This document shows, one piece after another, positions 9,444 to 23,343 of a stretch of DNA of 64,000 nucleotides; position 1 is the first letter of the stretch; each line of letters starts with the position of its first letter. The notes beneath the pieces are model-generated. The model saw nothing but the letters and a program-made list of their open reading frames with translations. It ran no database searches and had not been told where the DNA came from. Made by a program: the position numbers and the translations under genes. The stretch lies in NCBI RefSeq assembly GCF_014201885.1, contig NZ_JACHFN010000004.1:124001-188000 (forward strand), read 5' to 3'. This DNA comes from Deinococcus budaensis. Lineage in GTDB: Bacteria > Deinococcota > Deinococci > Deinococcales > Deinococcaceae.

Positions 9444-9911
9444 TCAAGCTGCTGCTGCGGCATCCGCCGCGCCTTCGTGTGGTCGGCGCCAGGTCCAGGC
9501 AGAGCGCAGGATGGAGGCCAGCAGCAGCACCTCGAGGCCGATGGAGAGGCCGTAGAAGGCGGCCCACTCCCAGGTCGCCCCTGCCGCGTTGAACACCGAG
9601 TAGGGGATGAGGAGCGACGCGACGACGAGGTTCGTGGCGCGGTTTACCCGGACGGGCAACGTCATGGAGAGCCACACCATCATGGCCGGGATCGACACGG
9701 ACACGAGAAAGATGGTCAAGAGCGCCGAGCTGATGTCGAACTTCCAGATGAGGCCAGCCAGGATGCCGTCGACGACGCCGGGCTTGTAGAAATTCAGGAT
9801 GTCGACGTAGACGTAGAGGAACATGAAGCTGGTCCAGGCGGCGGCGAGCTTGACCCGCACGGGGATCGGCGGGTCCTTGGGGGCGCTGTGGAGGGGGACA
9901 GGTCGTGTCAT
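9444..9911 (-). CDS. Small four-helix membrane protein, DUF6326-like
   Basis: A 155-residue protein with four hydrophobic helices: AAAWTSFMFLYVYVDILNFY, then ISSALLTIFLVSVSIPAMMV, then ATNLVVASLLIPYSVFNAAG, then FYGLSIGLEVLLLASIL. The YVDIL-N-FYKPG segment after helix 1 is typical of a small conserved membrane family of unknown function (DUF6326, from memory). It ends in a run of alanines. ATG at 9911 is preceded by AAGGAG with 6-nt spacing, which rules out the longer reading. It is divergent from the response regulator gene. Confidence 0.6.
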   Translation of the reverse strand: MTRPVPLHSAPKDPPIPVRVKLAAAWTSFMFLYVYVDILNFYKPGVVDGILAGLIWKFDISSALLTIFLVSVSIPAMMVWLSMTLPVRVNRATNLVVASLLIPYSVFNAAGATWEWAAFYGLSIGLEVLLLASILRSAWTWRRPHEGAADAAAAA

Positions 9912-10056
9912 GTTCTGCTCCTTCGTCCGGTAAAGCTCACTCCCTGGGCAGCGACGTGCCGCCCTGCATGAAGTGTGCGTGGCGCCCCACAAGACGCGTT
10001 CGGGACACTGACAAGATTTCTCGACACACCCCGGGCGTGGTCCTGACAGGGGTCCC

Positions 10057-10062
10057 TACACT
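10057..10062 (+). promoter_or_regulatory. Leaderless -10 box for response regulator
   Basis: TACACT ends exactly 7 nt before the GTG start codon, the spacing of Deinococcus leaderless promoters. GGGAGG is also present but only one base from the GTG, too close to serve as a normal ribosome site. No convincing -35 is visible. Confidence 0.5.
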
Positions 10063-10069
10063 GGGAGGC

Positions 10070-10750
10070 GTGAACCGGGGTCAACTCGTGCTGATCGTGG
10101 AGGACGAGCCAGATATTGCCGAGGTGCTGGAGGTGTATCTGCGCCGCGAGGGGTTCCGCACCGAGCGGGCCAGCACCGGCCCAGGGGCCGTGCACCTGCA
10201 CCGCGCGGCCCGGCCGGACCTGGTGCTGCTGGACGTCAATCTGCCCGAGTTCGACGGCTTCGAGGTGCTGCGGCGCATCCGGGAGACGGCGGGGACGCCC
10301 GTGATCATGGTCACGGCGTTCGCGGAAGACCTGGACAAACTCCTGGGCCTCAAGATGGGCGCGGACGATTACGTGGTCAAGCCCTTCAGCCCGTTGGAGG
10401 TGGTCGCCCGCGTGGGGGCCGTGCTGCGCCGCGCCGGAACGCGGCTTGAGGGGCAACCGCTCCGTTTTGCCCGGCTGGAACTCGACCCGCTGGCCGTGCG
10501 GGTGCGGGTGGCCGGTGAGCGCCTCGACGTGACCCTGACCGAGTACCGCCTCCTCGAACACCTGCTGCGGCACCGGGGCCGGGTCTGTTCCCGCGCGGAA
10601 CTGCTGGACGTGGCCCTGCCTGAATCCGACGCGCTGGAACGGGTGATCGACACCCACCTGTGGAACCTGCGCCGGAAACTAGAGCGGGCAGGTCAACCGG
10701 GCCTCATCCAGACCGTGCGCGGCTTGGGCTTCCGACTGGCGGACGAATGA
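10070..10750 (+). CDS. OmpR-family response regulator
   Basis: 226 residues from GTG. The receiver domain has the acidic pair in VLIVEDEPDI, phospho-acceptor Asp55 in LLDVNLPEFDG, and Lys in VVKPFSP. The C-terminal winged helix shows TLTEYRLLEHLLRHRGRV and IDTHLWNLRRKLE, then TVRGLGFRL, all typical of OmpR/PhoB regulators. Its stop codon overlaps the ATG of the downstream kinase (ATGA), so the two are translationally coupled partners. The resemblance is closest to BaeR-type regulators, but the regulated targets cannot be inferred; the divergent DUF6326-like gene and the cluster at 12488 are candidates by position only. Confidence 0.9.
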   Translation: MNRGQLVLIVEDEPDIAEVLEVYLRREGFRTERASTGPGAVHLHRAARPDLVLLDVNLPEFDGFEVLRRIRETAGTPVIMVTAFAEDLDKLLGLKMGADDYVVKPFSPLEVVARVGAVLRRAGTRLEGQPLRFARLELDPLAVRVRVAGERLDVTLTEYRLLEHLLRHRGRVCSRAELLDVALPESDALERVIDTHLWNLRRKLERAGQPGLIQTVRGLGFRLADE

Positions 10751-11994
10751 AGCCGCAGCGGGGAACGCCCTGGCAGGCCGTGTGGCGCGGCTGGAACTCC
10801 CTGGCCGCCGACCTCTACAAAGCCATGCTGGGGGTGGTGCTGCTGACCTCTCTCACCGTGTTCGTCGTCCTCAGTTACGCCTGGTCGGCATTCATGGATG
10901 AGGTGCAGCGCCAGACCAGGGAACTGCTCACCGCCCAATTGCAAGTCTCCCCGGATCGACTCGACCCGCTGCTGGCACAGGCCAGGCGGCTGTCCGAAAC
11001 CACCCTGAATGTGGATCAAATCCGGGGCCTGTTCGTGTTCGCCCTGGTGCTGCTCTTCACCCTGCTGTCGCTGCTCGTGTGGTGGTCGGCCCGGCGGTTT
11101 GCCCGCCCCCTGACCCTCCTGTCTGCCGCCGCGCACCGGCTGACCACCGGAGACTTCACCGCCCGCGCCGCACTCAGCCGCAGTCTGACCCGCCGCACCG
11201 ACGAAACGGCGAGGCTCCTGAGGGACTTCAACGCCATGGCCGCGTCCCTGGAACGGCTGGAGCGGGAACGGCGCTACGGCGTGGCCGCCATTGCCCACGA
11301 ACTGCGCACGCCGGTCACCGTGCTGCGCGGGCGACTGGAGGGTCTGCGTGACGGCGTCTTGCCCGCCAGCCCGCAGGAACTGGAGAAACTGATCGGCCAC
11401 GCCGACCTGCTCTCCAGACTGATCGAAGATCTCCAGCTCCTTTCGCTGGCCGAGGCGGGCGAATTGCGGCTCGAACTTGGCCCGGTGGAACTGCGGGATG
11501 TCCTGATCCGTCTGCACGCCGATCACCTGAAGGCAGCCCAGGCACAGGGCGCCCAACTTCTCCTGGACCTCTGCGCCGAACCGGTCCGGGTGATCGGCGA
11601 CCGGCGCCGGTTGCAGCAGGTCGTCCACAACCTGCTGACCAACGCCCTGCGCCACACGCCTCCGCACGGCACAGTCTGGATCAAGCTTGCGGTGGAAGCG
11701 GGGGCCGTCCACATCGAGATTCACAACACCGGCACAGGGTTCACCGCCGAAGCCCTGAACCGGGCCTTCGAACGGTTTTACAGCGGCCCGGACCGGGAAC
11801 GTGGGCGCGGCGGAAGTGGGCTGGGGCTGGCCATCTCGAAATCCTTGATCGAAGCGCACGGCGGCGAGCTGAGGCTGTTCAACACCGACACGGGAGCGGG
11901 GGTGCGGATCACGCTGAACCCACTCGCTGAAGGTGAAGGGCTTCACGGAGCAAGGCCACGATCAGCGCCTTCAACCCGTCGGCCGGGGGGGTGA
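10747..11994 (+). CDS. Membrane sensor histidine kinase, partner of the preceding regulator
   Basis: 415 residues starting at the ATG that overlaps the regulator stop. Topology: transmembrane helix at about 22-48, a short extracytoplasmic loop of about 50 residues, second helix at about 98-120, HAMP (RRFARPLTLLSAAAHRLTTGDF), HisKA with IAHELRTPVTVLRG (His184), and HATPase_c with HNLLTNALRHTPP and GSGLGLAISKSLIEAHGG. The small sensor loop suggests sensing of envelope stress or a membrane-associated signal, as for BaeS-like kinases (inference). The last 25 residues are poorly conserved-looking and basic. Confidence 0.9.
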   Translation: MKPQRGTPWQAVWRGWNSLAADLYKAMLGVVLLTSLTVFVVLSYAWSAFMDEVQRQTRELLTAQLQVSPDRLDPLLAQARRLSETTLNVDQIRGLFVFALVLLFTLLSLLVWWSARRFARPLTLLSAAAHRLTTGDFTARAALSRSLTRRTDETARLLRDFNAMAASLERLERERRYGVAAIAHELRTPVTVLRGRLEGLRDGVLPASPQELEKLIGHADLLSRLIEDLQLLSLAEAGELRLELGPVELRDVLIRLHADHLKAAQAQGAQLLLDLCAEPVRVIGDRRRLQQVVHNLLTNALRHTPPHGTVWIKLAVEAGAVHIEIHNTGTGFTAEALNRAFERFYSGPDRERGRGGSGLGLAISKSLIEAHGGELRLFNTDTGAGVRITLNPLAEGEGLHGARPRSAPSTRRPGG

Positions 11995-12487
11995 GGACCA
12001 GCACGTCAAAGAGGGCTGCGGTGGCTGTGTGCCTTTAGGTTCAGAGCATCCTGAGGTCTTCAGCGTTGTCGCCGCACTTTCTCAGCCGCCGTCCGGTCGC
12101 AGGCCGACGGCCTCAACCTGGGGCTGACCAGGATGGCCGGGGCCTGGCCCGACCCGGGCGTGATTGCCCGGCGCCTGATCTCCCTACGAGGAGAGACCCT
12201 CTTGCGCCTCACACTGCCGCGCTTCTAATCCTGCGTTGCTGAAGATCATATGAAGTATTTTGTCACGTTTCAGAACAGATCGGACGGAAGATAAGGTATT
12301 CCAGTTCGATTTCTGGCACCTGCATTCTGGTCTCTTTTCATCCCTCCAAGCACTTGGTTTCCACCTGCACTTCACGGATGACCCCGGTGCATTTGGCCCT
12401 TGCCATGGCCTTTTCAGGATGGACCTGAGGGTTCTCCTGGGGAGCAGGGCGCGGTGAAGTCTGCGCCGGGGCAGAAAGGAGCGAGAG
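11995..12487. other. Intergenic region with possible gene remnant and AT-rich promoter zone
   Basis: The first half carries an open frame on the plus strand ending with TAA at 12226-12228 whose last 50 codons read like a protein tail (DGLNLGLTRMAGAWPDP, then ARRLISLRGETLLRL) but have no start; it may be the 3' end of a decayed gene. The second half (about 12230-12320) is markedly AT-rich and is the likely promoter region for the five-gene cluster that follows. No defined -35/-10 pair can be assigned. Confidence 0.3.
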
Positions 12488-12685
12488 ATGCAGCGCAAGC
12501 CGGAAGATCACCGCGATCAGCCGTCAGGCGGACGCGCCGCCGAGCGACTGCGTGAATTTATCGAGGAGCGCTTCCCCGAGGGTCTTCCCGGGACGCTGCC
12601 GGGTGGACTGGACCCGCCAACGCCTGATCCGGAGGCGCGGCCCCCCCAGCAGGAGACGCCGCGGGAGGAGTCAACCGGGGAATAG
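12488..12685 (+). CDS. Small charged, proline-rich hypothetical protein
   Basis: 65 residues with strong ribosome site AAGGAG 6 nt before ATG. The middle has an amphipathic stretch AAERLREFIEERFPEGL; the C-terminal half is Pro/Glu/Thr-rich and probably disordered. It is the first gene of a run of five same-strand genes (12488-16174) with short gaps, each with its own good ribosome site, so it is likely co-transcribed with the beta-propeller gene 42 bp downstream. No family recognised. Confidence 0.6.
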   Translation: MQRKPEDHRDQPSGGRAAERLREFIEERFPEGLPGTLPGGLDPPTPDPEARPPQQETPREESTGE

Positions 12686-12727
12686 CCCACGTCGCCAGCA
12701 TGGGCACCTCGGCGCAGGGAGGTTGGT

Positions 12728-15292
12728 ATGCGTGGACCGGCGGACCGCGAGATCGAAGGCCAAGTCACGTCACCGGAGGGGGGAGAGACCGGCCGGGCGC
12801 GCCCACCCGGGGGAAAAGCTTTGCTGCGGTTGCTGTCGCTTCTCGAGGAAGCGGGGCTGAATGGCCAGGCAGAGGCCACGCTTCAGCGGGTGCTGTCTCC
12901 CGAGGGCCGTGCAGAGTTCCGGGCACGTGCGGCGCGCTTCACCGTGGCGCCACCTGCGGACTTGGGCGCCGGGCCGCCGGGCCACCCCGCCCCCTTCACC
13001 GGGGACACTCAGGGCGGGGGCGGTCCCGCCATCGCTGAACGGTACATCGCGGCCGCCCAGCGGCTGGGGCCACCCACCACGGCTGGACCGCAGTGGCGGT
13101 GCCTCGGACCGTGGACCATTCCCAACGGTCAGACCTACGGCGCCAGCCGCGTCAACGTTTCGGGCCGGGTATCGGCCATCGCCATCGACCCACGTCGCCC
13201 GGACCATCTGTTGTGCGGCTCGGCCCACGGGGGCGTCTGGGAGAGCCTGAATCGCGGCGCAAGCTGGGCACCCCGCACCGATTACGCCGCCACGTTGACG
13301 GTGGGCGCCCTGGCCTTCAATCCCAGTGATCCCCGAACGGTGTATTGCGGAACCGGCGAGGGCAATTGGTGGTCATACCTGGGGGCGGGCCTCCTGCGCT
13401 CGACCGACGGCGGCACGACCTGGGCCACCCTGTGCGGCGCGCCCTTTACCGGGCAGGGCTTCTACGACCTGAGGGTGGATCACGCGGATGGACAGCGTCT
13501 GCTGGCCGCCACCACGGAAGGCCTGTACACCTCGAATGATGGTGGCGTGACCTGGACCCAGCGGCGCAGCGGCGCCCACTGGTCGGTCACGCTCGCGCCC
13601 CCGGGCGCCGCGGCCGAGCTGCTGGTGGGTGCGGCGGACGGCGTGTACCGCTCGGTGGACGGCGGCGTGAACTGGGCGGCCGACGCCCTTCCCGGTGCCC
13701 CCGCCTCCTGGAACCGCCTCGCCGTCGCCATCGCTCCTTCCAATCCAGAGGTGGCTTACGTCTGGGGGGCGAGCGGGGCCGCGTCCTATCTGTACCGCCG
13801 TGCTGCCGGAAGTTGGACGCAGGTCGCCTCGCCGCCAGGCGTGAACACCGGCCAGGCCTGGTACGACTGGTTTCTGGCCGTCTCTCCCGACCGCGACACG
13901 CAGGTCTATTGCGGCGCCATCGAGGTCCACCGGGGGGACCTGTCCGGCACGACCTGGACCTGGGTCAACCTGACCAATAAGGGGACCAGCGGCGATTCCA
14001 TTCACCCGGACCAGCACGCCATCGCCTTTGAACCGGGGCGGCCGGACTGCCTCTACGTGGGGAATGACGGCGGACTCTTCCGGAGCGACAACCGGGGCCT
14101 GAACTGGCAGCACTGCAACAACGGCCTCATCATCTCGGAGTTCGAGTATCTGGCGCAGGACTACGGCTCCTCCCGCTGGTTGATCGGCGGGACCCAGGAC
14201 AATGGCACCCAGCGCTGGAGCGGGGCGGCGGCCTGGGAACACGTCGCCGACGGCGATGGCGGCGACTGCGGGGTCAACCGCAACGATCCGCGCCGGGTCT
14301 TTCACACGTACTTCGGGATGAGTCCCGAGCGGTCAGAAAGTCGCGGCGACTGGGGATCCTGGGCGGGCATCGCGCCGCCGGTGCCTCCAGGGGAGGGCAG
14401 CGCGTTTTACCCACCCTTCGAGTGCAGCGCCACCACCGGAGACACGGTCGCCATGGGGGGAGACGCCCTCTACATCGCCCGCAACGGCGGCGCCTGGACC
14501 CGGCTGGTCTTCCCGAGTGCCGCCCGCTCGAGCGCGCTGGCCATCCCCGACGCGGACTCGGTCTACGTGGGCACCACCGATGGCCGCCTGTACCGCAGCA
14601 CCTGGAGCGGGACGGCCTGGTCGGGTCTGGTGGCCCTCACCCCACCGCGGACAGGCGCTTTCCTGAGCGACATCTTCGTTCAGCCGTCCAACACCCGCCG
14701 GATGTGGGTCACGTCCCGCCGGGTGGGCGGCGGCCGGGTCTTTCGCTCGGACGACGGCGGGAGCACCTGGACCGACTGCACGGCGGGGCTGCCCACGCTG
14801 CCGATCAATGCCGTGGAGGTCGATGACCGCGACCCGCAGCGAATCTGGGTGGCCGCTGATCTGGGGGTGTACCAGTCGCTGGACGGGGGAGCCTCGTGGA
14901 CCTCCTTTTCCAATGGCCTGCCCAACATGTTCGTCGGGGACCTGCTCTTTCAGCCGCATGCCCGGGTGTTGAGGGTAGGGACGCGCAACCGGGGCGTGTG
15001 GGAGATTCCAGTGGACGGCTGGATGACCCGCCCGCAGTGCGGGGTGCAGTGGAGCGGCAACCTGGGTCCCAACGCCGAGGGGCGCTGGTTCACGCACAGC
15101 TGGCCCGCCACCTGGCATGTGGTCTGGACGGTGATGCCCACCACGCCGCGTCCCGGCGCGCCGCAGGTGAGCTGGACCGTGAGGGTGGAGCGGGCGGACG
15201 CCGAACGGGTGACCTACTGGATGACCGTCAAGAACCTGACGCCGCAGGCCCTGACCTTCGAGGGTCGGTACTGCATTCTCAGCCGTTACTGA
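12728..15292 (+). CDS. Asp-box (BNR) beta-propeller protein with C-terminal Trp-rich module
   Basis: 854 residues; AGGGAGG precedes the ATG. Residues 1-110 form a charged, helical then Pro/Gly-rich region without a signal peptide. From about 120 to 765 the protein is built of sialidase/VPS10-like propeller blades with seven Asp-box motifs, e.g. STDGGTTW, SNDGGVTW, SVDGGVNW, SDDGGSTW, SLDGGASW. Blade phrases such as GRVSAIAIDPRRPDHLLCGSA and FNPSDPRTVYCGTGEGN fit exo-sialidase-like or glycosidase-like propellers, but no catalytic residues can be assigned. Residues about 770-854 are a separate module (RWFTHSWP, HVVW, TVKNLTP, FEGRY) that recurs as the next gene. Function unknown; binding or display of glycans is a guess. 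Confidence 0.75.
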   Translation: MRGPADREIEGQVTSPEGGETGRARPPGGKALLRLLSLLEEAGLNGQAEATLQRVLSPEGRAEFRARAARFTVAPPADLGAGPPGHPAPFTGDTQGGGGPAIAERYIAAAQRLGPPTTAGPQWRCLGPWTIPNGQTYGASRVNVSGRVSAIAIDPRRPDHLLCGSAHGGVWESLNRGASWAPRTDYAATLTVGALAFNPSDPRTVYCGTGEGNWWSYLGAGLLRSTDGGTTWATLCGAPFTGQGFYDLRVDHADGQRLLAATTEGLYTSNDGGVTWTQRRSGAHWSVTLAPPGAAAELLVGAADGVYRSVDGGVNWAADALPGAPASWNRLAVAIAPSNPEVAYVWGASGAASYLYRRAAGSWTQVASPPGVNTGQAWYDWFLAVSPDRDTQVYCGAIEVHRGDLSGTTWTWVNLTNKGTSGDSIHPDQHAIAFEPGRPDCLYVGNDGGLFRSDNRGLNWQHCNNGLIISEFEYLAQDYGSSRWLIGGTQDNGTQRWSGAAAWEHVADGDGGDCGVNRNDPRRVFHTYFGMSPERSESRGDWGSWAGIAPPVPPGEGSAFYPPFECSATTGDTVAMGGDALYIARNGGAWTRLVFPSAARSSALAIPDADSVYVGTTDGRLYRSTWSGTAWSGLVALTPPRTGAFLSDIFVQPSNTRRMWVTSRRVGGGRVFRSDDGGSTWTDCTAGLPTLPINAVEVDDRDPQRIWVAADLGVYQSLDGGASWTSFSNGLPNMFVGDLLFQPHARVLRVGTRNRGVWEIPVDGWMTRPQCGVQWSGNLGPNAEGRWFTHSWPATWHVVWTVMPTTPRPGAPQVSWTVRVERADAERVTYWMTVKNLTPQALTFEGRYCILSRY

Positions 15293-15305
15293 AGGGAGGC
15301 CGCTG

Positions 15306-15560
15306 ATGTGGACAGGCGTGCAGTTTTCGGGAACCGTCGGCGCCAACACCACCCAACGGTGGTTCACGCACAGCTGGCCGGTCGGCTGGCACGTGGTGTG
15401 GTACATGATGCCCACGTCCCCTCAAGCGGGAGCGCCGCAACTGGACTGGGACGTCACCGTGGAGCGCGCGAGCGCCGACAAATGTACGTACTGGATCACG
15501 GTCAAGAACCTGACCGCGAACCCCGTCACCTTCGAAGGGCGCTACGCCGTCCTGAGCTGA
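15306..15560 (+). CDS. Stand-alone copy of the propeller's C-terminal module
   Basis: 84 residues, 13 bp after the propeller gene, with GGGAGG at a proper distance from ATG. It aligns without gaps to the last 81 residues of the propeller: about 52 positions are identical by eye, including RWFTHSWP, WHVVW, VERA, TYW, TVKNLT and FEGRY. The alternating polar/aromatic pattern suggests a small beta-sandwich. A tandem duplication of the module followed by separation is the simplest origin. It has no signal peptide and no known family that I recognise. It may act as a soluble partner or as an extra binding subunit. Confidence 0.75.
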   Translation: MWTGVQFSGTVGANTTQRWFTHSWPVGWHVVWYMMPTSPQAGAPQLDWDVTVERASADKCTYWITVKNLTANPVTFEGRYAVLS

Positions 15561-15581
15561 ACGGCAAAAAGGAGCTGCACC

Positions 15582-15923
15582 ATGCCCCACAGTGACATCC
15601 GCGTCAGCATCGAGATCAGGGGTGGGGACACCCAGGTCACGCCTCCGCTTGAGGAGCGTTCGCCGCAAGGCGAGGGGCGCCCCGACCTCCAGCAGCCAGC
15701 GGACACCTCCCCGGGTGACCGGGCGGGCGCCCGCGATGGCGGCCCTGCCCCCGCACCGCCCGGCGCCCAGGGCACCAGCCCTGTGGGGGCGGCGCCGGAG
15801 GGTGCCCCACAGCCCTTCACCGCTGAGAGCGACCGGGTGGAAGCGGCCAGGAGCGCCGGAGCCGCACCTGACACCACGCTGGCGCCCCCTGCTCTTGAGC
15901 GGGACCGGGGAGGCGGTCAGTGA
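15582..15923 (+). CDS. Disordered Pro/Ala/Gly-rich hypothetical protein
   Basis: 113 residues, preceded by AAAAAGGAG 7 nt before ATG. The first 12 residues (MPHSDIRVSIEI) look like one beta-strand; the rest is low-complexity, acidic and rich in Pro, Ala and Gly, probably unfolded. Third gene of the same cluster after the module gene; its stop codon overlaps the ATG of the next gene (TGATG), which indicates translational coupling. No family recognised. Confidence 0.6.
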   Translation: MPHSDIRVSIEIRGGDTQVTPPLEERSPQGEGRPDLQQPADTSPGDRAGARDGGPAPAPPGAQGTSPVGAAPEGAPQPFTAESDRVEAARSAGAAPDTTLAPPALERDRGGGQ

Positions 15924-16174
15924 TGCCGGGCGAGCTTTTGCCTGTCCTGAGCGGCCTGCTGCTTGGTCTGGTCCTCAGCGTGTGTCCGCCCGCGCGGCGC
16001 CGCCCGGTGGGGACTCTTCTGGCCGTGGCACTCGGCCTCTATGCCACCGTTGTGAGCGGAGAATTCCGGCTGAGCTGGGCTTTTGTCCTGGTTGACGTTC
16101 CTCTGGTCGCCGTCTCGTCCCTCGTGGCCTTCTGGCTGACGCAGCGCGTGCTGATCAGGAGGCGCCCCAGGTGA
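15923..16174 (+). CDS. Small three-helix membrane protein
   Basis: 83 residues with three hydrophobic segments: LLPVLSGLLLGLVLSVC, then GTLLAVALGLYATVVSG, then FVLVDVPLVAVSSLVAFWL, and a basic C-terminus. Start overlaps the stop of the previous gene. As last gene of the propeller cluster, it could anchor the cluster's products at the membrane (inference from position only). No family recognised. Confidence 0.6.
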   Translation: MPGELLPVLSGLLLGLVLSVCPPARRRPVGTLLAVALGLYATVVSGEFRLSWAFVLVDVPLVAVSSLVAFWLTQRVLIRRRPR

Positions 16175-16347
16175 AGCGGACCTCCCGAATACAGGAGCGT
16201 TTTTCCTGACCACGGTCTACGAGCCTCTCCTGACCGCTCTGGAGTGCGCGGGGGTTGCGGCAAACTGCCCGCTTCGAGGAAGCGCCGCCGGAGGAGCGGA
16301 GGTCACCTGAAGTTCGGGCCGCTGGCTGCCCAGTCTCTTGCCACCTT

Positions 16348-16500
16348 CTCCTCGTGCGCCTGACCGCGCCCCTCCCGCGGCTCGTGGGCCGCCCGTGGCA
16401 GGTGCTGTCGCCGGGCTTCCTGATGGGCCTGGGCTTCGGCACGGCCCCGGAGATCGCCCTGCTGGCGCTGGCCGGGCGCGCCGTCCAGCGGGGCCAGACC
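16348..16500 (+). pseudogene. Remnant of HoxN/NixA-type nickel/cobalt transporter
   Basis: About 50 codons read as PLPRLVGRPWQVLSPGFLMG followed by LGFGTAPEIALLALAGRA. This matches the core signature of NiCoT permeases (family form close to GFLFGLGFDTATEIALLAL), with the motif's Asp changed to Gly. The frame has no start, and nothing recognisable precedes or follows it, so only an internal piece remains. The flanks (16175-16347 and 16501-16587) hold nothing else that I recognise. Confidence 0.5.
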
Positions 16501-16587
16501 GCGAGCCACCTGCCAGCCGCGGGAGGAGCAGCACGGCGATCAGGACCCTGTTGGCGGGGAATCTCCTGGGAAGTGGGGGCCGTGGGG

Positions 16588-17949
<1,362 letters not shown>

Positions 17950-18036
17950 GGGAACCTCGGGGGCAGACGGCGCCCCGGTCGCCACGGCGCGGGGCCGGGG
18001 CGAGCGTGAAGGACGGGGGTGTGGGGAAAGGGAAGC

Positions 18037-19891
<1,855 letters not shown>

Positions 19892-19967
19892 CCTGGAACC
19901 TCAAGGCGGGAAGCCGGGCGCGCGGCATGGATCGCTCTGCCGCGCGCCCGGCGAGGTGCGGGGCGAT

Positions 19968-21221
<1,254 letters not shown>

Positions 21222-21345
21222 GGGTGAACCTCCTGAGGGCGGAAAAACCGCGAACTGGCCGCAGAACGACGCTCCCTTGCGCGGGGGAGGGGCCGCCGAC
21301 CTCCAACCGGCGAGGCCACGAGACAAATAGGTTCTGCTTGACGCC

Positions 21346-21375
21346 ACTTTAAACTGTTTTGAAAGCGTATGTCAA
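21346..21375 (-). promoter_or_regulatory. Sigma-A promoter with LacI-type operator for the sugar operon
   Basis: Read on the minus strand: TTGACA (21375-21370), 18-nt spacer, TAAAGT (21351-21346). Overlapping the -35 is an imperfect inverted repeat at 21359-21375 (plus strand TTGAAAGCGTATGTCAA). Its half-site TGAAAGCG matches 7 of 8 bases of TGAGAGCG in the operator next to the lacI-type gene, so the same repressor may bind both. Confidence 0.6.
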
Positions 21376-21496
21376 GAATACCTGAGGGGGCAGGCGCCGC
21401 GAGGCCGGGGTGACCCTGCGCTGGGGTGCAGGCCCGCCGGGGGAACGCCGCCCGGCCCTCTGCCCTGTGGATGAACCGCCGCCCGCCCGATCCGGC

Positions 21497-22528
<1,032 letters not shown>

Positions 22529-22535
22529 AGCGGTC

Positions 22536-22557
22536 AGTCTAGCTGAGAGCGCTTGCA
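22536..22557 (-). promoter_or_regulatory. Leaderless promoter and LacI-type operator of the regulator gene
   Basis: On the minus strand TAGACT (22541-22536) ends 7 nt before the ATG. Directly upstream, plus-strand TGAGAGCGCTTGCA (22544-22557) fits the LacI/GalR operator pattern TGNNANCGNTNNCA with a central CG. The overlap with the promoter implies autorepression. Confidence 0.6.
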
Positions 22558-23343
22558 AAAAGGCGGCGGCGTGCCTACGTGGACGACATGGAAGGCTCGG
22601 TGCCGCCTCAAGCCCGGCGTCGGGCGTATTCAAATTGTCGCCGCCCCGCAGCGGGAAAAGAGACGTGAAGGGAAGAAGCACGGCGCGAGCCATCCAGCTT
22701 CCTGTGAGGGGCATTGCGCGCCGAGCGGGGCTTGCACCAACAGTGACGCTTCACCGCCTGCCCGCCGACGTGGCGCCGGTCCTCTCCAGGCTCCTCCGGA
22801 GAATGCCTTCACGTCCCTGGGGCCAGCCTGCTCTATCGAATACGGCACGGTCCAGCCCAATCCGGTTGACGGCGGGAACTTCATCCAGGTCGACCCGGCG
22901 GGGGATGACAGGTTGACGTTCGTCCAGCGAACTCTCACTTTTCAGACAGGATTGGCGCTCAGGATGGCCGGGCCTCCTCGTCAGCCTGTCACTCCGCCCA
23001 ACTCTTTTCCGTCTTCTCGAGAAGGAGCAGGAACGATGGCGCGAACCCGTCCATTTCGTTGTCCGGCGACCGGTTGTGGCCTCAAGCAAGCGGAAGACAG
23101 GTTCGCTACCGTCTCTGCCCAGCGCAGGGGTGGTCTGCTCGGCACGGACCGCGCCGCCCTTCCCGGCGCCCTGACCCGGGGGCTGACCGGAGAGCTGACC
23201 GGGCACCTGCGAGCTGGGCGGCCGGGCCGGGAAGGGCGCGCTCCGGCCCCCCGCTCCCCGCGCGGCGGCGAGGGGGGTACTGCGGGGCCGCAGTTCACCG
23301 AGCAGGCACCGGACGCCTCACCCACGACCTTGCAGGAGGCATG
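22558..23343. other. Long region without an intact gene
   Basis: Nearly 800 bp between the divergent lacI-type and beta-glucuronidase genes. A plus-strand frame at about 22799-22945 reads protein-like (IEYGTVQPNPVDGGNFIQ, then DPAGDDRLTFVQR) with high third-position GC but has no start codon or domain that I recognise; it may be a gene fragment. The rest shows no sustained coding pattern. AGGAGG at 23334-23339 serves the downstream gene. Confidence 0.35.

Noticed and set aside
12184..12498. 104-codon minus-strand frame in the intergenic region before the propeller cluster.
   Set aside because: No ribosome site, no domain, and it overlaps the likely promoter of the cluster.
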